Assembly (NCBI GenBank): GCA_030695565.1
Contig: JAUYRZ010000024.1
Span: forward strand, 1 to 40,052
From: Archangium sp.
GTDB lineage: Bacteria > Myxococcota > Myxococcia > Myxococcales > Myxococcaceae
Reading direction: 5' to 3'
DNA length: 40,052 nt
The notes under the pieces were generated by a model that had not been told where the DNA came from, did no database searches, and worked only from the letters and a program-made list of their open reading frames with translations. The position numbers were made by a program, and so were the translations under genes. Shown here piece by piece: positions 17,816-27,920 of this stretch. Numbering within the stretch: the stretch's first letter is position 1; each line of letters starts with the position of its first letter.

Positions 17816-19492
17816 TCAGAATTTCGAGGATTGCTTTCTGTCTTCAGGCCCCGGCAGCACCAGTTGGAACAGCAAGGTGAAGAGCGCCACCCCGGTGCAC
17901 CCGATGACGTTGAACCAGAGGAACCCGATGTCGGAGGCGAAGAAGGTGACCAGCACGGTGGCCTGCGCCAACAAGGTCGCCCAGAACACCGGCGTACCGC
18001 GTGCGCGCTTGAAGAAGAACCCCACCAGGAAGACGCCCAGCATCGGTCCGTAGAAGATCGACCCGAGGATGTTGACGGCCTGGATGAGGTTGTCGAGCTG
18101 CGAGGCGAAGATGGCGAAGCCGACCGCCAACGCGCCCCACATCACCGTGAAGAGCTTGCCGGCGCGCACCCCTTCGGCATCGGTGGCGGTGGGTTTGAAG
18201 CTGCGTTTGTAGAAGTCGACCACCGTGGTGGTGCCCAATGCATTGAGCGCGCTCGCGGTGGCCGACATGGCGGCGCAGAGCACCACCGCCAGCAGCAGCC
18301 CCACCAGGCCCGCGGGGAAGCGGGTCATCACGAAGGTGAGGAACACGTAGTCGGCGTCTTTGACGTTGGCGCGGGGGCTGACCGACTTCACCAGCTTGCG
18401 CGTCTCTTCCCGCACCACCTTCGACCGTTTCTCCAGGCTGCGCAGCTCGTCTTCCATCGGCGCGCGGCCGGCGGGGGTCTCGAGCCACCGATCGATGAGC
18501 ACGCGCTTCTGGGCGAAGAGTGACTGGTGCTCCTGCTCCAGCAGCGTGAGCGCGGGCGCCTTCTCTGAGAGCCTCACGCGCTCGAGCTCGGGCTTGTTGA
18601 AGAACACCGGCGGCGCCTGAAACTGGAAGTAGACGAAGACCAGCACGCCGACGAGCAGGATCATCAGCTGCATCGGCACTTTGACCAGGCCGTTGAAGAG
18701 CATGCCCAACCGGCTCTGCGTCAACGACTCGCCCGAGAGGTAACGCTGCACCTGCGATTGATCGGTGCCGAAGTACGCCAGCGCGACGAAGGTGCCGCCG
18801 GTGATGCCGGACCAGAAGGTGTAGCGGGTCTCCAGGCGCGGCTGAAAGTCGACCGCCTTCATCTTGCCGAACACGCCCGCGAGATCGAACGCGTCACCGG
18901 CCGAGATGCCGTTGGGCAGGTTCCACAGAATGAACACGAACGCGAGCGCCATGCCGCTGAGCATCACGGTCATCTGCAGCTGCTGCGTCTGGTTCACCGC
19001 GCGTGTGCCGCCCGACACGGTGTACGCGATCACCACGATGCCGAGGATGAGGTTGGTCCACATCAACGACCAGCCGAGCACCGTGCTCAAGATGATCGCT
19101 GGCGCGTAGATCGACAGGCCCGCCCCGAGCCCCCGCTGCAGCAGGAAAATGAGCGCGGTGAGCTGGCGGGTCTTCAGGTCGAAACGTTGTTCCAGGTACT
19201 CGTACGCGGTGAGCACGCGCGTGCGGTAGTAGATGGGCACGATGGTCGCCGAGAGGATGACCATCGCCAGCGGCACGCCGAAGTAGAACTGCACGAAGCC
19301 CAGGCCGTATTCGAAGCCCTGGCCCGGCGTGGAGAGAAAGGTGATCGCGCTGGCCTGGGTAGCCATGATCGACAAGCCGATCGTCCACCACTTCGCGTCG
19401 GTGCCGCCGCGCAGGTAGCTGCCCGCGTTCTGCGGCCCGCGCGTCTTCCACACGCCGTAGGCGACGATGAGGGTGATCGTGCCGACCAGCAC
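17816..19492 (-). CDS. Sodium:solute symporter (SSS family)
   Basis: A multi-span transporter of 558 residues from the GTG at 19492, with about 13 hydrophobic segments. Family landmarks are GLSIMATQASAITFLSTPGQ (TM2 sodium region), a VSGGTRAV loop, FGTDQSQVQRYLSG, and SATASALNALGTTTVVDFY. A charged insert of about 110 residues (roughly 300-390) separates two late spans. The start may instead be a CTG at 19513, overlapping the stop of the preceding 35-residue gene (CTGA) with GGAG upstream. That would restore a fuller first helix (SALDWAV...). It is the last gene of the bacillithiol-type operon. Substrate unknown; sugars, sialic acid or acids are typical of the family. Confidence 0.93.
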   Translation of the reverse strand: MLVGTITLIVAYGVWKTRGPQNAGSYLRGGTDAKWWTIGLSIMATQASAITFLSTPGQGFEYGLGFVQFYFGVPLAMVILSATIVPIYYRTRVLTAYEYLEQRFDLKTRQLTALIFLLQRGLGAGLSIYAPAIILSTVLGWSLMWTNLILGIVVIAYTVSGGTRAVNQTQQLQMTVMLSGMALAFVFILWNLPNGISAGDAFDLAGVFGKMKAVDFQPRLETRYTFWSGITGGTFVALAYFGTDQSQVQRYLSGESLTQSRLGMLFNGLVKVPMQLMILLVGVLVFVYFQFQAPPVFFNKPELERVRLSEKAPALTLLEQEHQSLFAQKRVLIDRWLETPAGRAPMEDELRSLEKRSKVVREETRKLVKSVSPRANVKDADYVFLTFVMTRFPAGLVGLLLAVVLCAAMSATASALNALGTTTVVDFYKRSFKPTATDAEGVRAGKLFTVMWGALAVGFAIFASQLDNLIQAVNILGSIFYGPMLGVFLVGFFFKRARGTPVFWATLLAQATVLVTFFASDIGFLWFNVIGCTGVALFTLLFQLVLPGPEDRKQSSKF

Positions 19493-19509
19493 CGCCCAGT
19501 CGAGCGCGC

Positions 19510-19617
19510 TCAGGAGTAGCTCCAGCTCATGAGGGCCAGCAGCACCACCTCGACCACCAACGCGCCGATCACCACCAGGTAGGGGACCCGCCAGCTGCGT
19601 TCGGGTTCAGCTTCCAT
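19510..19617 (-). CDS. 35-residue single-span membrane protein
   Basis: A tiny gene. Its ATG at 19615-19617 lies inside the end of the PIG-L gene (stop at 19607), and its stop at 19510 touches the likely symporter start. The product has a charged N-terminus (MEAEPERSWRVP) and one hydrophobic helix (YLVVIGALVVEVVLLALM) ending SWSYS. The tight overlaps on both sides argue that it is translated. By analogy with known small partners of SSS transporters (YhdT with PanF, or DUF3311 with MctP), it may be a small subunit of the symporter. That is inference. Confidence 0.65.
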   Translation of the reverse strand: MEAEPERSWRVPYLVVIGALVVEVVLLALMSWSYS

Positions 19618-22039
19618 GGTCGATGAGGTTGGCGAACAAGCGGTACGCACCGGGCACGCCCGCGGGCAGCTGCCGGAAGAAGGAGAGACCGGTGTACACG
19701 AAGCGGCCTTTGCCATGCTTGGCGATGAGCAGGCTGCCCTTCGAAGGGTTCTCGTTCGCGTCGTTCATCGAGAACGGAGTCTCGTACCGCGGATCCCAGT
19801 TCGCGCCGAAGTAGAGGCCGCGCTCCTGCACCCAGCCGGTGAAGTCGGCGTCGGTCAGCGCGTTCGGGCCCGTCACCACGCGGTGCTTCTCGAAGGTGAC
19901 CTTCGCCTCTTCGTCGGTGACCCGGTCCTGGCTGATCTCGAAGGGGAAGGGCCCCAGCTGCGTGGGCACGCTGCTGAGCCAGTTCCTGGTGTTGTACTGC
20001 GCGAGCACCGTCCCCCCGTCCTTCACGTACTGCATCAGGCGCTTGGTGACGGCAGGCAGGCGCGGGTTCACGTTGTACGCGCGGATGCCCAGCACGATCG
20101 CGTCGTAGCGCTTGAGCGATTCGGTGCGCAGCGCTTCGTCACTGAGGAACGTCACGTCGTAACCGACCTGGCGCAGCGCGGTGGCCACGTCGTCACCGGC
20201 GCCTGCGATGTAGCCGACCTTCGAGGTCTTGCCGCGGCGCAGGTCGACCTTGAGCAGCTTCACCTGCGCAGGTGCGAGCACGGTCTGAATCGGAATGTGC
20301 GCGTACTCGAGGCGAGTGAGGGCGCGCGTGTAGGTTGCGGTGCCGATGGTGGCGACGACCGTGAGCGATGCACTCGCAGCGGTCTTCGTGCCTGGCTTGA
20401 TCTTGAAGAGCAGCTGCGACTCCTGGCCCTTCTTGTCCAGCGTGAACGGCGCGACCAGGGGTGAGCTGGTGAAGCCTTCCGGCAGCTCGAGCTTGATCGT
20501 TCCGCTCTGCGCATCGGCGTTCGCGGTGATGGTGACTTCGAGGGGCTTTGCGTTGAGGTCGGTGAAGGCGACGAGCTCTGCGTTCGGCTTCACCACCACG
20601 GGCGGCAACACCTCGATGGGTCGGTAGCGTTCACCGGCGGTCGGATCAGTCCACTTGAACGAAGCGGCGCGCTTGAGCGTGAAGCGCTGCTCGCCCGCGC
20701 TGAAGCGGTACTCCACCAGGAAGGGCGAGCTGAGCTCGGGTGGGCCGATGGGGAGATCATCGGCGATCGTCCACGTGCCCTTGGAAGGCGCCTGCTCGAG
20801 CCAGTAGGGATTGGAGGCGGTCAACGTGGCCGGCACCTCGAGGTTCAGCTCGCGCTTCTGCGCCTTGCCTCGTTCGAGCGCGCTGCCGGGGGCCGACGCA
20901 CCCAGCACCTTCACTTCGTCGAGCTGGAGCGCTGCGTTCGAGCGGTTGAGCACCATCACGCTGAGCTTGAGCTTCCCGCCGGGCACCACGCTGGTCACCT
21001 CCGCGCTCGCTTCGACGAACAGGCCTGCACAGTTCGCGATGACGTCGATGAGCTCGGTGGTCTTCTGCTCCTTCCAGGGATTCGCGGGAAGGCGGCGGAG
21101 TTCTTCGAGCGCGAGCAGCAGCGCAGGCACCGAGTTCGCGGGTGCTTCGACTTTGTACTCGGCGATCGCCTTGTTCAGCAGCCCAGAGAACTTCTCCGAG
21201 CCCGCGACGCGTTTCCAGCTCGAGTCGATGCCGTCGAAGATCGTCCTGGTGGCCTGCTCTCCGGCGAGCGGCACGAAGTTCTCCACGCTGCCGTCGTGCA
21301 CGGGCGCAGCTCCGAAGCCCTGGCTCTTGTGCATGCTGCGGCTGAGCGCGGCGAGCTCGCCGTACGAGTACCCCAGCAGCGGGCTGAACAGACTCGAGTC
21401 CCACTGAATCGTTCCGGGCGGCAACACCATGTTGGGATCGCGCGACCACGCGTTCCACACGATGCGGCGCGCCTGCCAGACGGGAACGCGATCGAGCTGC
21501 TCAGGATGGAACTTCGGATCAGCCGCGGCAGTGAAGGCCTCGAGCGCCAGGCGGGCGGACGCGGTGTGGTGGCCGTGCGTGTCCTTCTGATCAGGAGAGA
21601 AGCGGGTGACGATGACGTCGGGCCGCAACGAGCGGATGATCCACACCGCGTCGGCGAGCACGCGATCGTGGTTCCAGATCGCCAGCGTCTCATCGACGCT
21701 CTTCGAGTAGCCGAAGTCGCGCGCGCGGGTGAAGTACTGCTCGGCGCCGTCGACGCGACGGGCTGCGAGCAGCTCCTGCGTCCGGATGACGCCGAGCAGC
21801 GGGCCGAGCTCAGCGCCGATCAGGTTCTGCCCGCCTTCTCCACGCGTGAAGGAGAGATACGCCGCGCGCACCTTCGATTCCTTCGCGAGCGTGGCGAGCA
21901 GCCGGGTGTTCTCGTCGTCGGGGTGGGCTGCGACGTAGAGCACGGTGCCGAGCACCGACACGCGCCGCAGGTCGTTCAGAATCTCCGCGCCATCCGGGCC
22001 CGAAGCCGAGAGCAACAAGCTCATCATCATTCCTGTCAT
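19607..22039 (-). CDS. Large PIG-L/LmbE-family deacetylase (candidate BshB)
   Basis: An 810-residue protein. The ATG at 22037-22039 overlaps the bshA stop (ATGA). The N-terminal PIG-L domain (about 30-290) carries the zinc site AAHPDDE (37-43) and THGHH (154-158). This is the fold that removes acetyl from GlcNAc-type substrates, as BshB and MshB do. The rest is a beta-rich region (about 330-600) and a C-terminal Rossmann/ThuA-like segment (LGIRAYNVNPRL, then DGGTVLAQYNTRNW). Canonical BshB is only about 230 residues, so this is a much larger form. Position directly after bshA, which makes GlcNAc-malate, suggests it supplies the deacetylation step. That role is inferred. Confidence 0.85.
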   Translation of the reverse strand: MTGMMMSLLLSASGPDGAEILNDLRRVSVLGTVLYVAAHPDDENTRLLATLAKESKVRAAYLSFTRGEGGQNLIGAELGPLLGVIRTQELLAARRVDGAEQYFTRARDFGYSKSVDETLAIWNHDRVLADAVWIIRSLRPDVIVTRFSPDQKDTHGHHTASARLALEAFTAAADPKFHPEQLDRVPVWQARRIVWNAWSRDPNMVLPPGTIQWDSSLFSPLLGYSYGELAALSRSMHKSQGFGAAPVHDGSVENFVPLAGEQATRTIFDGIDSSWKRVAGSEKFSGLLNKAIAEYKVEAPANSVPALLLALEELRRLPANPWKEQKTTELIDVIANCAGLFVEASAEVTSVVPGGKLKLSVMVLNRSNAALQLDEVKVLGASAPGSALERGKAQKRELNLEVPATLTASNPYWLEQAPSKGTWTIADDLPIGPPELSSPFLVEYRFSAGEQRFTLKRAASFKWTDPTAGERYRPIEVLPPVVVKPNAELVAFTDLNAKPLEVTITANADAQSGTIKLELPEGFTSSPLVAPFTLDKKGQESQLLFKIKPGTKTAASASLTVVATIGTATYTRALTRLEYAHIPIQTVLAPAQVKLLKVDLRRGKTSKVGYIAGAGDDVATALRQVGYDVTFLSDEALRTESLKRYDAIVLGIRAYNVNPRLPAVTKRLMQYVKDGGTVLAQYNTRNWLSSVPTQLGPFPFEISQDRVTDEEAKVTFEKHRVVTGPNALTDADFTGWVQERGLYFGANWDPRYETPFSMNDANENPSKGSLLIAKHGKGRFVYTGLSFFRQLPAGVPGAYRLFANLIDHGS

Positions 22040-23163
22040 TTCTGTTTCCTCAGCAACCGGGCGTAGAGCCCTTCCCACGCGTCGACGATCGGGCCCACCT
22101 GCCAGCGGGAAAGACATGCTGCACGCGCGGCCAGCGACATGGCGCGGTGAAGCGGCGCTTCCTGGAGCAGCCTCAGCGTGCTTCGCGCCATCGCGTCGGT
22201 GTCGCCCACCGGGTGCAGGAACCCCGTCTTGCCGTGCTCGACGACCTCGGGGATGCCACCCGCGTTCGAGGCCACCACCGGCACGCCGCAGCTCATTGCC
22301 TCCAGCGCAGCGAGGCCGAAGCTCTCCACTTCGCTGGGGAGCAGGAAGACGGTGCTCTGCTGCAGCATGGGAGCGACCTCTTTCGACTCGCCCTTCATGC
22401 GCACGAACGGCGTCAGCTCGAGCTGCGCCACGAACGCTTCGACCGCGGGGCGCTCGGGGCCATCTCCGAGCAGCATCAACTCGCAGGGCACCTGCTCACG
22501 CACCTTCGCGAAGATGCGCACCACGTCTTGCATGCGCTTGACCGAGCGGAAGTTCGAGTTGTGCGTCAGCACCGGAGCGCCCGGTTTCCCAGGCGCGAAA
22601 CGAGCGGTGTCGACGAAGTTGGAGATCACCTCGACGTCGGCGCTCAACTGCAGATCACGCTTCGCAGCATTCGCGAGGAAACGTGAAGGCGCGGTGACCG
22701 CATCGCTGTGCAGCAACGCCTGGCGCACGAGCGGCTTGAACGCAGGCTCGAGTCCCAGCGTGAGCACGTCCGTGCCGTGCACGGTGGTGACGAGCCTGGG
22801 CGCACTGGCTCCACACAGCTCACGAGCGAGGAACGCGCTGGTGGCGAGCGGGATGGCGTAGTGCACGTGCAGCAAATCGAGCTGCTGCGCCTGGCTCACT
22901 TCGGCCAGGCGTGAAGCGAGCGCGAGGGTGAAGTCGCCGTGTGGCAGCAGCGGGTGGGTGGGGCTCTGCACCTCGTGCAGCGTCACGTTCGGCTGCTGAA
23001 TCAGGCGGGGCGGGGCGCTCGCACAGATGAAGTGCACGTCGTGCCCACGCTTCGCCAACGCGAGTCCGAGTTCAGTCGCGATGACCCCACTGCCACCGAA
23101 GTTCGAGTGACACGTGATCCCGATGCGCCATGAACTCCCCTGGAGGGGTGAGGGGCCACTCAT
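22036..23163 (-). CDS. bshA: N-acetyl-alpha-D-glucosaminyl L-malate synthase BshA
   Basis: A 375-residue GT4 glycosyltransferase that would transfer GlcNAc from UDP-GlcNAc to L-malate, the first step of bacillithiol synthesis. The start is the ATG at 23161-23163, overlapping the bshC stop (ATGA). It matches the BshA opening IGITCHSNFGGSGVIATELG, which follows a short 12-residue leader. Family features include LLHVHYAIP, TTVHGTDV, HNSNFRSVKR, LGDGPER, and the nucleotide-sugar ExxxE region SEVESFGLAALEAMSCGVPVVASNAGG. The in-frame extension to 23262 lies within bshC and is not needed. Confidence 0.9.
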   Translation of the reverse strand: MSGPSPLQGSSWRIGITCHSNFGGSGVIATELGLALAKRGHDVHFICASAPPRLIQQPNVTLHEVQSPTHPLLPHGDFTLALASRLAEVSQAQQLDLLHVHYAIPLATSAFLARELCGASAPRLVTTVHGTDVLTLGLEPAFKPLVRQALLHSDAVTAPSRFLANAAKRDLQLSADVEVISNFVDTARFAPGKPGAPVLTHNSNFRSVKRMQDVVRIFAKVREQVPCELMLLGDGPERPAVEAFVAQLELTPFVRMKGESKEVAPMLQQSTVFLLPSEVESFGLAALEAMSCGVPVVASNAGGIPEVVEHGKTGFLHPVGDTDAMARSTLRLLQEAPLHRAMSLAARAACLSRWQVGPIVDAWEGLYARLLRKQK

Positions 23164-24740
23164 GGCGAGAGCTCCTTCACGGGCACGGAGAACGGCTCGA
23201 GCCCAGCCATGACCAACGAAGTGAACCCCGCCAACCCAAACCGCGCCGCGAACCCAGGCCACCCCAACACCCGCTCCTGAGGCTCACCATGCGGATACAG
23301 CGCCCGCTGCAACCGCTCCAACCGGTCGGTCAGCGTCTGATCACCCCGCTGCAACTCGCGCGAGTACCGCCCGCTGAGCCGGGACACCGCGCGCTCGATG
23401 GTCTTCCGGGTGCGCTTCACCGCGTCCTCCACATCCGAGCCCACCTTCGCCGGAACCGCCTCGAGGAGGGGTTCGATCGCATCGGCCAGCCGCCGCTCCA
23501 ATAACTCCGGAGTCAGCGCCGCCGCCGGGGGCCGCAGGCGTTTGAGGACCTGGTCCGCAGGCGCCTCCACTTCAGCCGCCGTGAGCCCGAGCGTCACGAG
23601 CAGCGAACGCGTGCGAGGTTCAATCACCCGAAACCGAGCGCGAGGAACCAGCATCGGCATCGGCAACCCGAAGTGCGCATACAGCGGAGGCAGCTGCGCG
23701 AAGTAGTTCAACTCGCCCGGCCCGCCGATGATCGCCGCGGTGGGGAGCAGCGTGTCTTGCACGATCGGCCGGAGCAGCGCCGAGGTGCTGAAGCAGAGCG
23801 GCTCACACGCCAACAACTGCTGCGCGCTGCGCGAGTCTTCACGGCCCACCAGCCCGAACGCGTCATCGCGCTTCTCCATGCGAAAGCGCGGGCCGTCACT
23901 TCCTTCCGGATGAAAGAACGACAGCGGCGCGCCCGGCCGAACATGAACCTGCGCCGCGAAGCCCGCTGCCTCGAGCTGCGCCGTGCGCTCCAGCAGTACG
24001 TTCGCGATGCGATCACACTCGAGGACCGCGCGTTCATGCACCGGCCTGATCTCCGCCGCGAGCGCTGCATCACGCGGGTCGAGCAGCACGAGCTCTTCGA
24101 AGAGCTCCGCCATCACGCCGGCGAACGAGCTCACCCACGTGCGTTCGGGCCGATAGTGCCGGCGGAACGACTCGAGGACCTCGTTCGCGTGCGGCAGCCC
24201 CTCGAGCGCGATGGCCAGCTCTTGCAGCGCCGCCGCCACGTTCGCGCCCAGCGGCAAGCTCGACAGCGACGAGCGCAACACCCGGCCCGGAGCGTCGAGC
24301 CCAAGGCGCACCAACTCGCCCGCGCCGTTCTGCACGTCGCAGTGATCGATCTCTTCGAAGTCGTGATCTTCACTCTGCAGCCAGAACACCGGCACGCAGC
24401 GCACGCCCGTCTCCTGCTGCAGCGCGCGCGCGGTGACCACGGCCGAGGCCGCCTTGTAGAAAGAATAGAGCGGACCCAGGAAAAGCCCGACCTGCTGGCC
24501 GGTCACCACCACGGTCGTTCCCGGGGTCGCGAGCGCCTCCAGGTTCGCTTCACGTGCAGCCGCTGCGGGCAGTCGTGCTGACTGCGCCCGCAGCGCCGCG
24601 ATCGTCGACGGCGAAACAGCGCGCGTCGCTGCCCTGCGGACACTCTCGGCGCGCCGTGAAGCGTGTCGAAAGTCGTCGGGCAGAAACGCGTGGGCCCGCG
24701 CCTCACCGCGGAGAAACGCCGGCGAGAATGCGGACGACAT
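23160..24740 (-). CDS. bshC: Putative cysteine ligase BshC
   Basis: A 526-residue BshC, the enzyme credited with adding cysteine to GlcN-malate to complete bacillithiol. Conserved blocks are clear: VVTGQQVGLFLGPLYSFYKA (78-97), FWLQSEDHDFEEIDH (119-133), and GGPGELNYFAQLPPLYAHFG with the following PMLVPRA. The C-terminal coiled coil (about 430-500) is also present, and length is normal. It starts 5 bases after the stop of the DUF2911 gene and its stop overlaps bshA. Bacillithiol is best known in Firmicutes, Deinococcus and some Bacteroidota, so an intact bshC in a myxobacterial context is notable. Confidence 0.92.
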   Translation of the reverse strand: MSSAFSPAFLRGEARAHAFLPDDFRHASRRAESVRRAATRAVSPSTIAALRAQSARLPAAAAREANLEALATPGTTVVVTGQQVGLFLGPLYSFYKAASAVVTARALQQETGVRCVPVFWLQSEDHDFEEIDHCDVQNGAGELVRLGLDAPGRVLRSSLSSLPLGANVAAALQELAIALEGLPHANEVLESFRRHYRPERTWVSSFAGVMAELFEELVLLDPRDAALAAEIRPVHERAVLECDRIANVLLERTAQLEAAGFAAQVHVRPGAPLSFFHPEGSDGPRFRMEKRDDAFGLVGREDSRSAQQLLACEPLCFSTSALLRPIVQDTLLPTAAIIGGPGELNYFAQLPPLYAHFGLPMPMLVPRARFRVIEPRTRSLLVTLGLTAAEVEAPADQVLKRLRPPAAALTPELLERRLADAIEPLLEAVPAKVGSDVEDAVKRTRKTIERAVSRLSGRYSRELQRGDQTLTDRLERLQRALYPHGEPQERVLGWPGFAARFGLAGFTSLVMAGLEPFSVPVKELSP

Positions 24741-24745
24741 CAGTC

Positions 24746-25573
24746 CTACTTACCCTTCCACTCCGTGAGCGCCTTCTTCACGTCGGCGGCGTAGAAGAAC
24801 CCGTCGGGCTTCTGCTCACCCAGGGTCTGCGCCTTCTGCGCGAGCACGAGCGCGTCGGCCTTCTTGCCGGAGGCCGAGAGGATCTGCGCCTTCACCCAGG
24901 TGTTGAACCAGGTCTCCTGCGCGGCGATCGACTTGTCGACGTAGATGAGCGCGTTCGCGTAGTCCTTGATCTCCAGCGCGTAGCGGGCGGCGTTGTTCAT
25001 CGGCTGCCAGGCGCCGTCGACCGCGGCCTTGATGTTCGCCGCCGCCTGCTCCGCCGTCTTCAGCTTCACGGGGAGCGTCACGCGAACCTTCTCCCACTCG
25101 AGGTCGATGTTGGCCGTCTCGTTGGTGAAGTTGGTCACCAGGTACACCAGGCGCTCACGGTTGGGGATGGCCGTCGGCTTCACGGTCACGCGCACGATGT
25201 CGTTCTCGGGCTTGTACTCGTCGCTGCCCCACAGCTCGTTGGCCTTGCTGACGATGAGCGTCCACGAAGCGGCGCCGGGGATGGCGAAGAAGCCGTAGGT
25301 GCCCGCGGCGACTTCCTTGTCACCAATCATCACCGGCTGCGTGAAGTTGATGGTGGTGGAGTGGTTGGCGCCCGCGCGCCACACCTTGTCCATCGGCACC
25401 AGCCCGCCCCAGATCTTGCGGCCCTTCACCGCGGGGCTGCTGTAGTCGATGGTGATGGTGGTGAGGCCCACGTTCTGAACGATCTTCGCTTCCGGGCTCA
25501 GCGGGGGAAGCTTGAGCTGCGCGAAGGCGGGGGACGCAAGGAGGGCGAGAAGGCCAACGAGTCGAAGTTTCAT
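24746..25573 (-). CDS. Exported DUF2911 protein
   Basis: A 275-residue protein with a signal peptide (MKLRLVGLLALLASPAFAQ). The DUF2911 domain (about 30-165) shows the family pattern KGRKIWGGLVPMDKVWRAG, then AN.ST..NFTQPVMIGDKEV and AGTYGFFAIPG. A helical TPR-like tail (about 175-275) follows. DUF2911 is found mainly in Bacteroidota and some Myxococcota; its function is unknown. It heads the operon: bshC begins 5 bases after its stop. Its periplasmic location contrasts with the cytoplasmic Bsh enzymes. Confidence 0.85.
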   Translation of the reverse strand: MKLRLVGLLALLASPAFAQLKLPPLSPEAKIVQNVGLTTITIDYSSPAVKGRKIWGGLVPMDKVWRAGANHSTTINFTQPVMIGDKEVAAGTYGFFAIPGAASWTLIVSKANELWGSDEYKPENDIVRVTVKPTAIPNRERLVYLVTNFTNETANIDLEWEKVRVTLPVKLKTAEQAAANIKAAVDGAWQPMNNAARYALEIKDYANALIYVDKSIAAQETWFNTWVKAQILSASGKKADALVLAQKAQTLGEQKPDGFFYAADVKKALTEWKGK

Positions 25574-27456
<1,883 letters not shown>

Positions 27457-27459
27457 GCG

Positions 27460-27864
27460 ATGGCGAAGCTCAACGTCGAGATCGTCACACCCGAACGCCG
27501 GCTGGCCCAGCTGGCCGCCGACGAGGTCATCGCGCCCGGCGCAGATGGTCTGTTCGGCGTGCGCCCTGGTCACACCCCGTATCTCTCGGTGATGCAGCCG
27601 GGCCCGCTCACGGTTCGTGACGGCGCCAGCAGCACCATCTACTTCGTGTCCGGCGGCTTCGTGGAAGCGGGCCCGGAGGCCGTGCGTGTGCTGGCTGACT
27701 CCGCAGAGGTGGCTTCGGCCATCGACGTGGGCGCAGCGCAGAAGCGCATCACGGAAGCGGAGACGCGGTTGAAGGGCTTCGAAGTGACCGATGCGCGCGC
27801 CGAAGAACAGCGCGTGATCATCGTTCGCGAGCAGAAGCGCATCGCCGTCAGCGCCCTGAAGTAA
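27460..27864 (+). CDS. atpC: F-type ATP synthase epsilon subunit
   Basis: A 134-residue epsilon subunit, the inhibitory and coupling subunit of the F1 central stalk. The N-terminal beta-sandwich domain shows LNVEIVTPERRL, GLFGVRPGHTPYL, and YFVSGGFVEAGPEAVRVLADSA. A C-terminal helical hairpin rich in Ala, Glu and Arg follows. Length is normal. It starts 3 bases after the atpD stop and is certainly co-transcribed with it. Confidence 0.95.
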   Translation: MAKLNVEIVTPERRLAQLAADEVIAPGADGLFGVRPGHTPYLSVMQPGPLTVRDGASSTIYFVSGGFVEAGPEAVRVLADSAEVASAIDVGAAQKRITEAETRLKGFEVTDARAEEQRVIIVREQKRIAVSALK

Positions 27865-27877
27865 CGAAACGCAGTTG

Positions 27878-27905
27878 CCTCTCCCTTTGGGCCCTTTGGG
27901 AGAGG
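27878..27905. terminator. Bidirectional hairpin between atpC and the H1-like gene
   Basis: 8-bp arms CCTCTCCC (27878-27885) and GGGAGAGG (27898-27905) lie between two convergent genes. The flanking GGGTCAGGGTGAGGGC text is like a repeat element seen dispersed in many proteobacterial genomes. It probably serves both genes as a terminator, although no T-run is present. Confidence 0.45.
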
Positions 27906-27920
27906 GTCAGGGTGAGGGCC

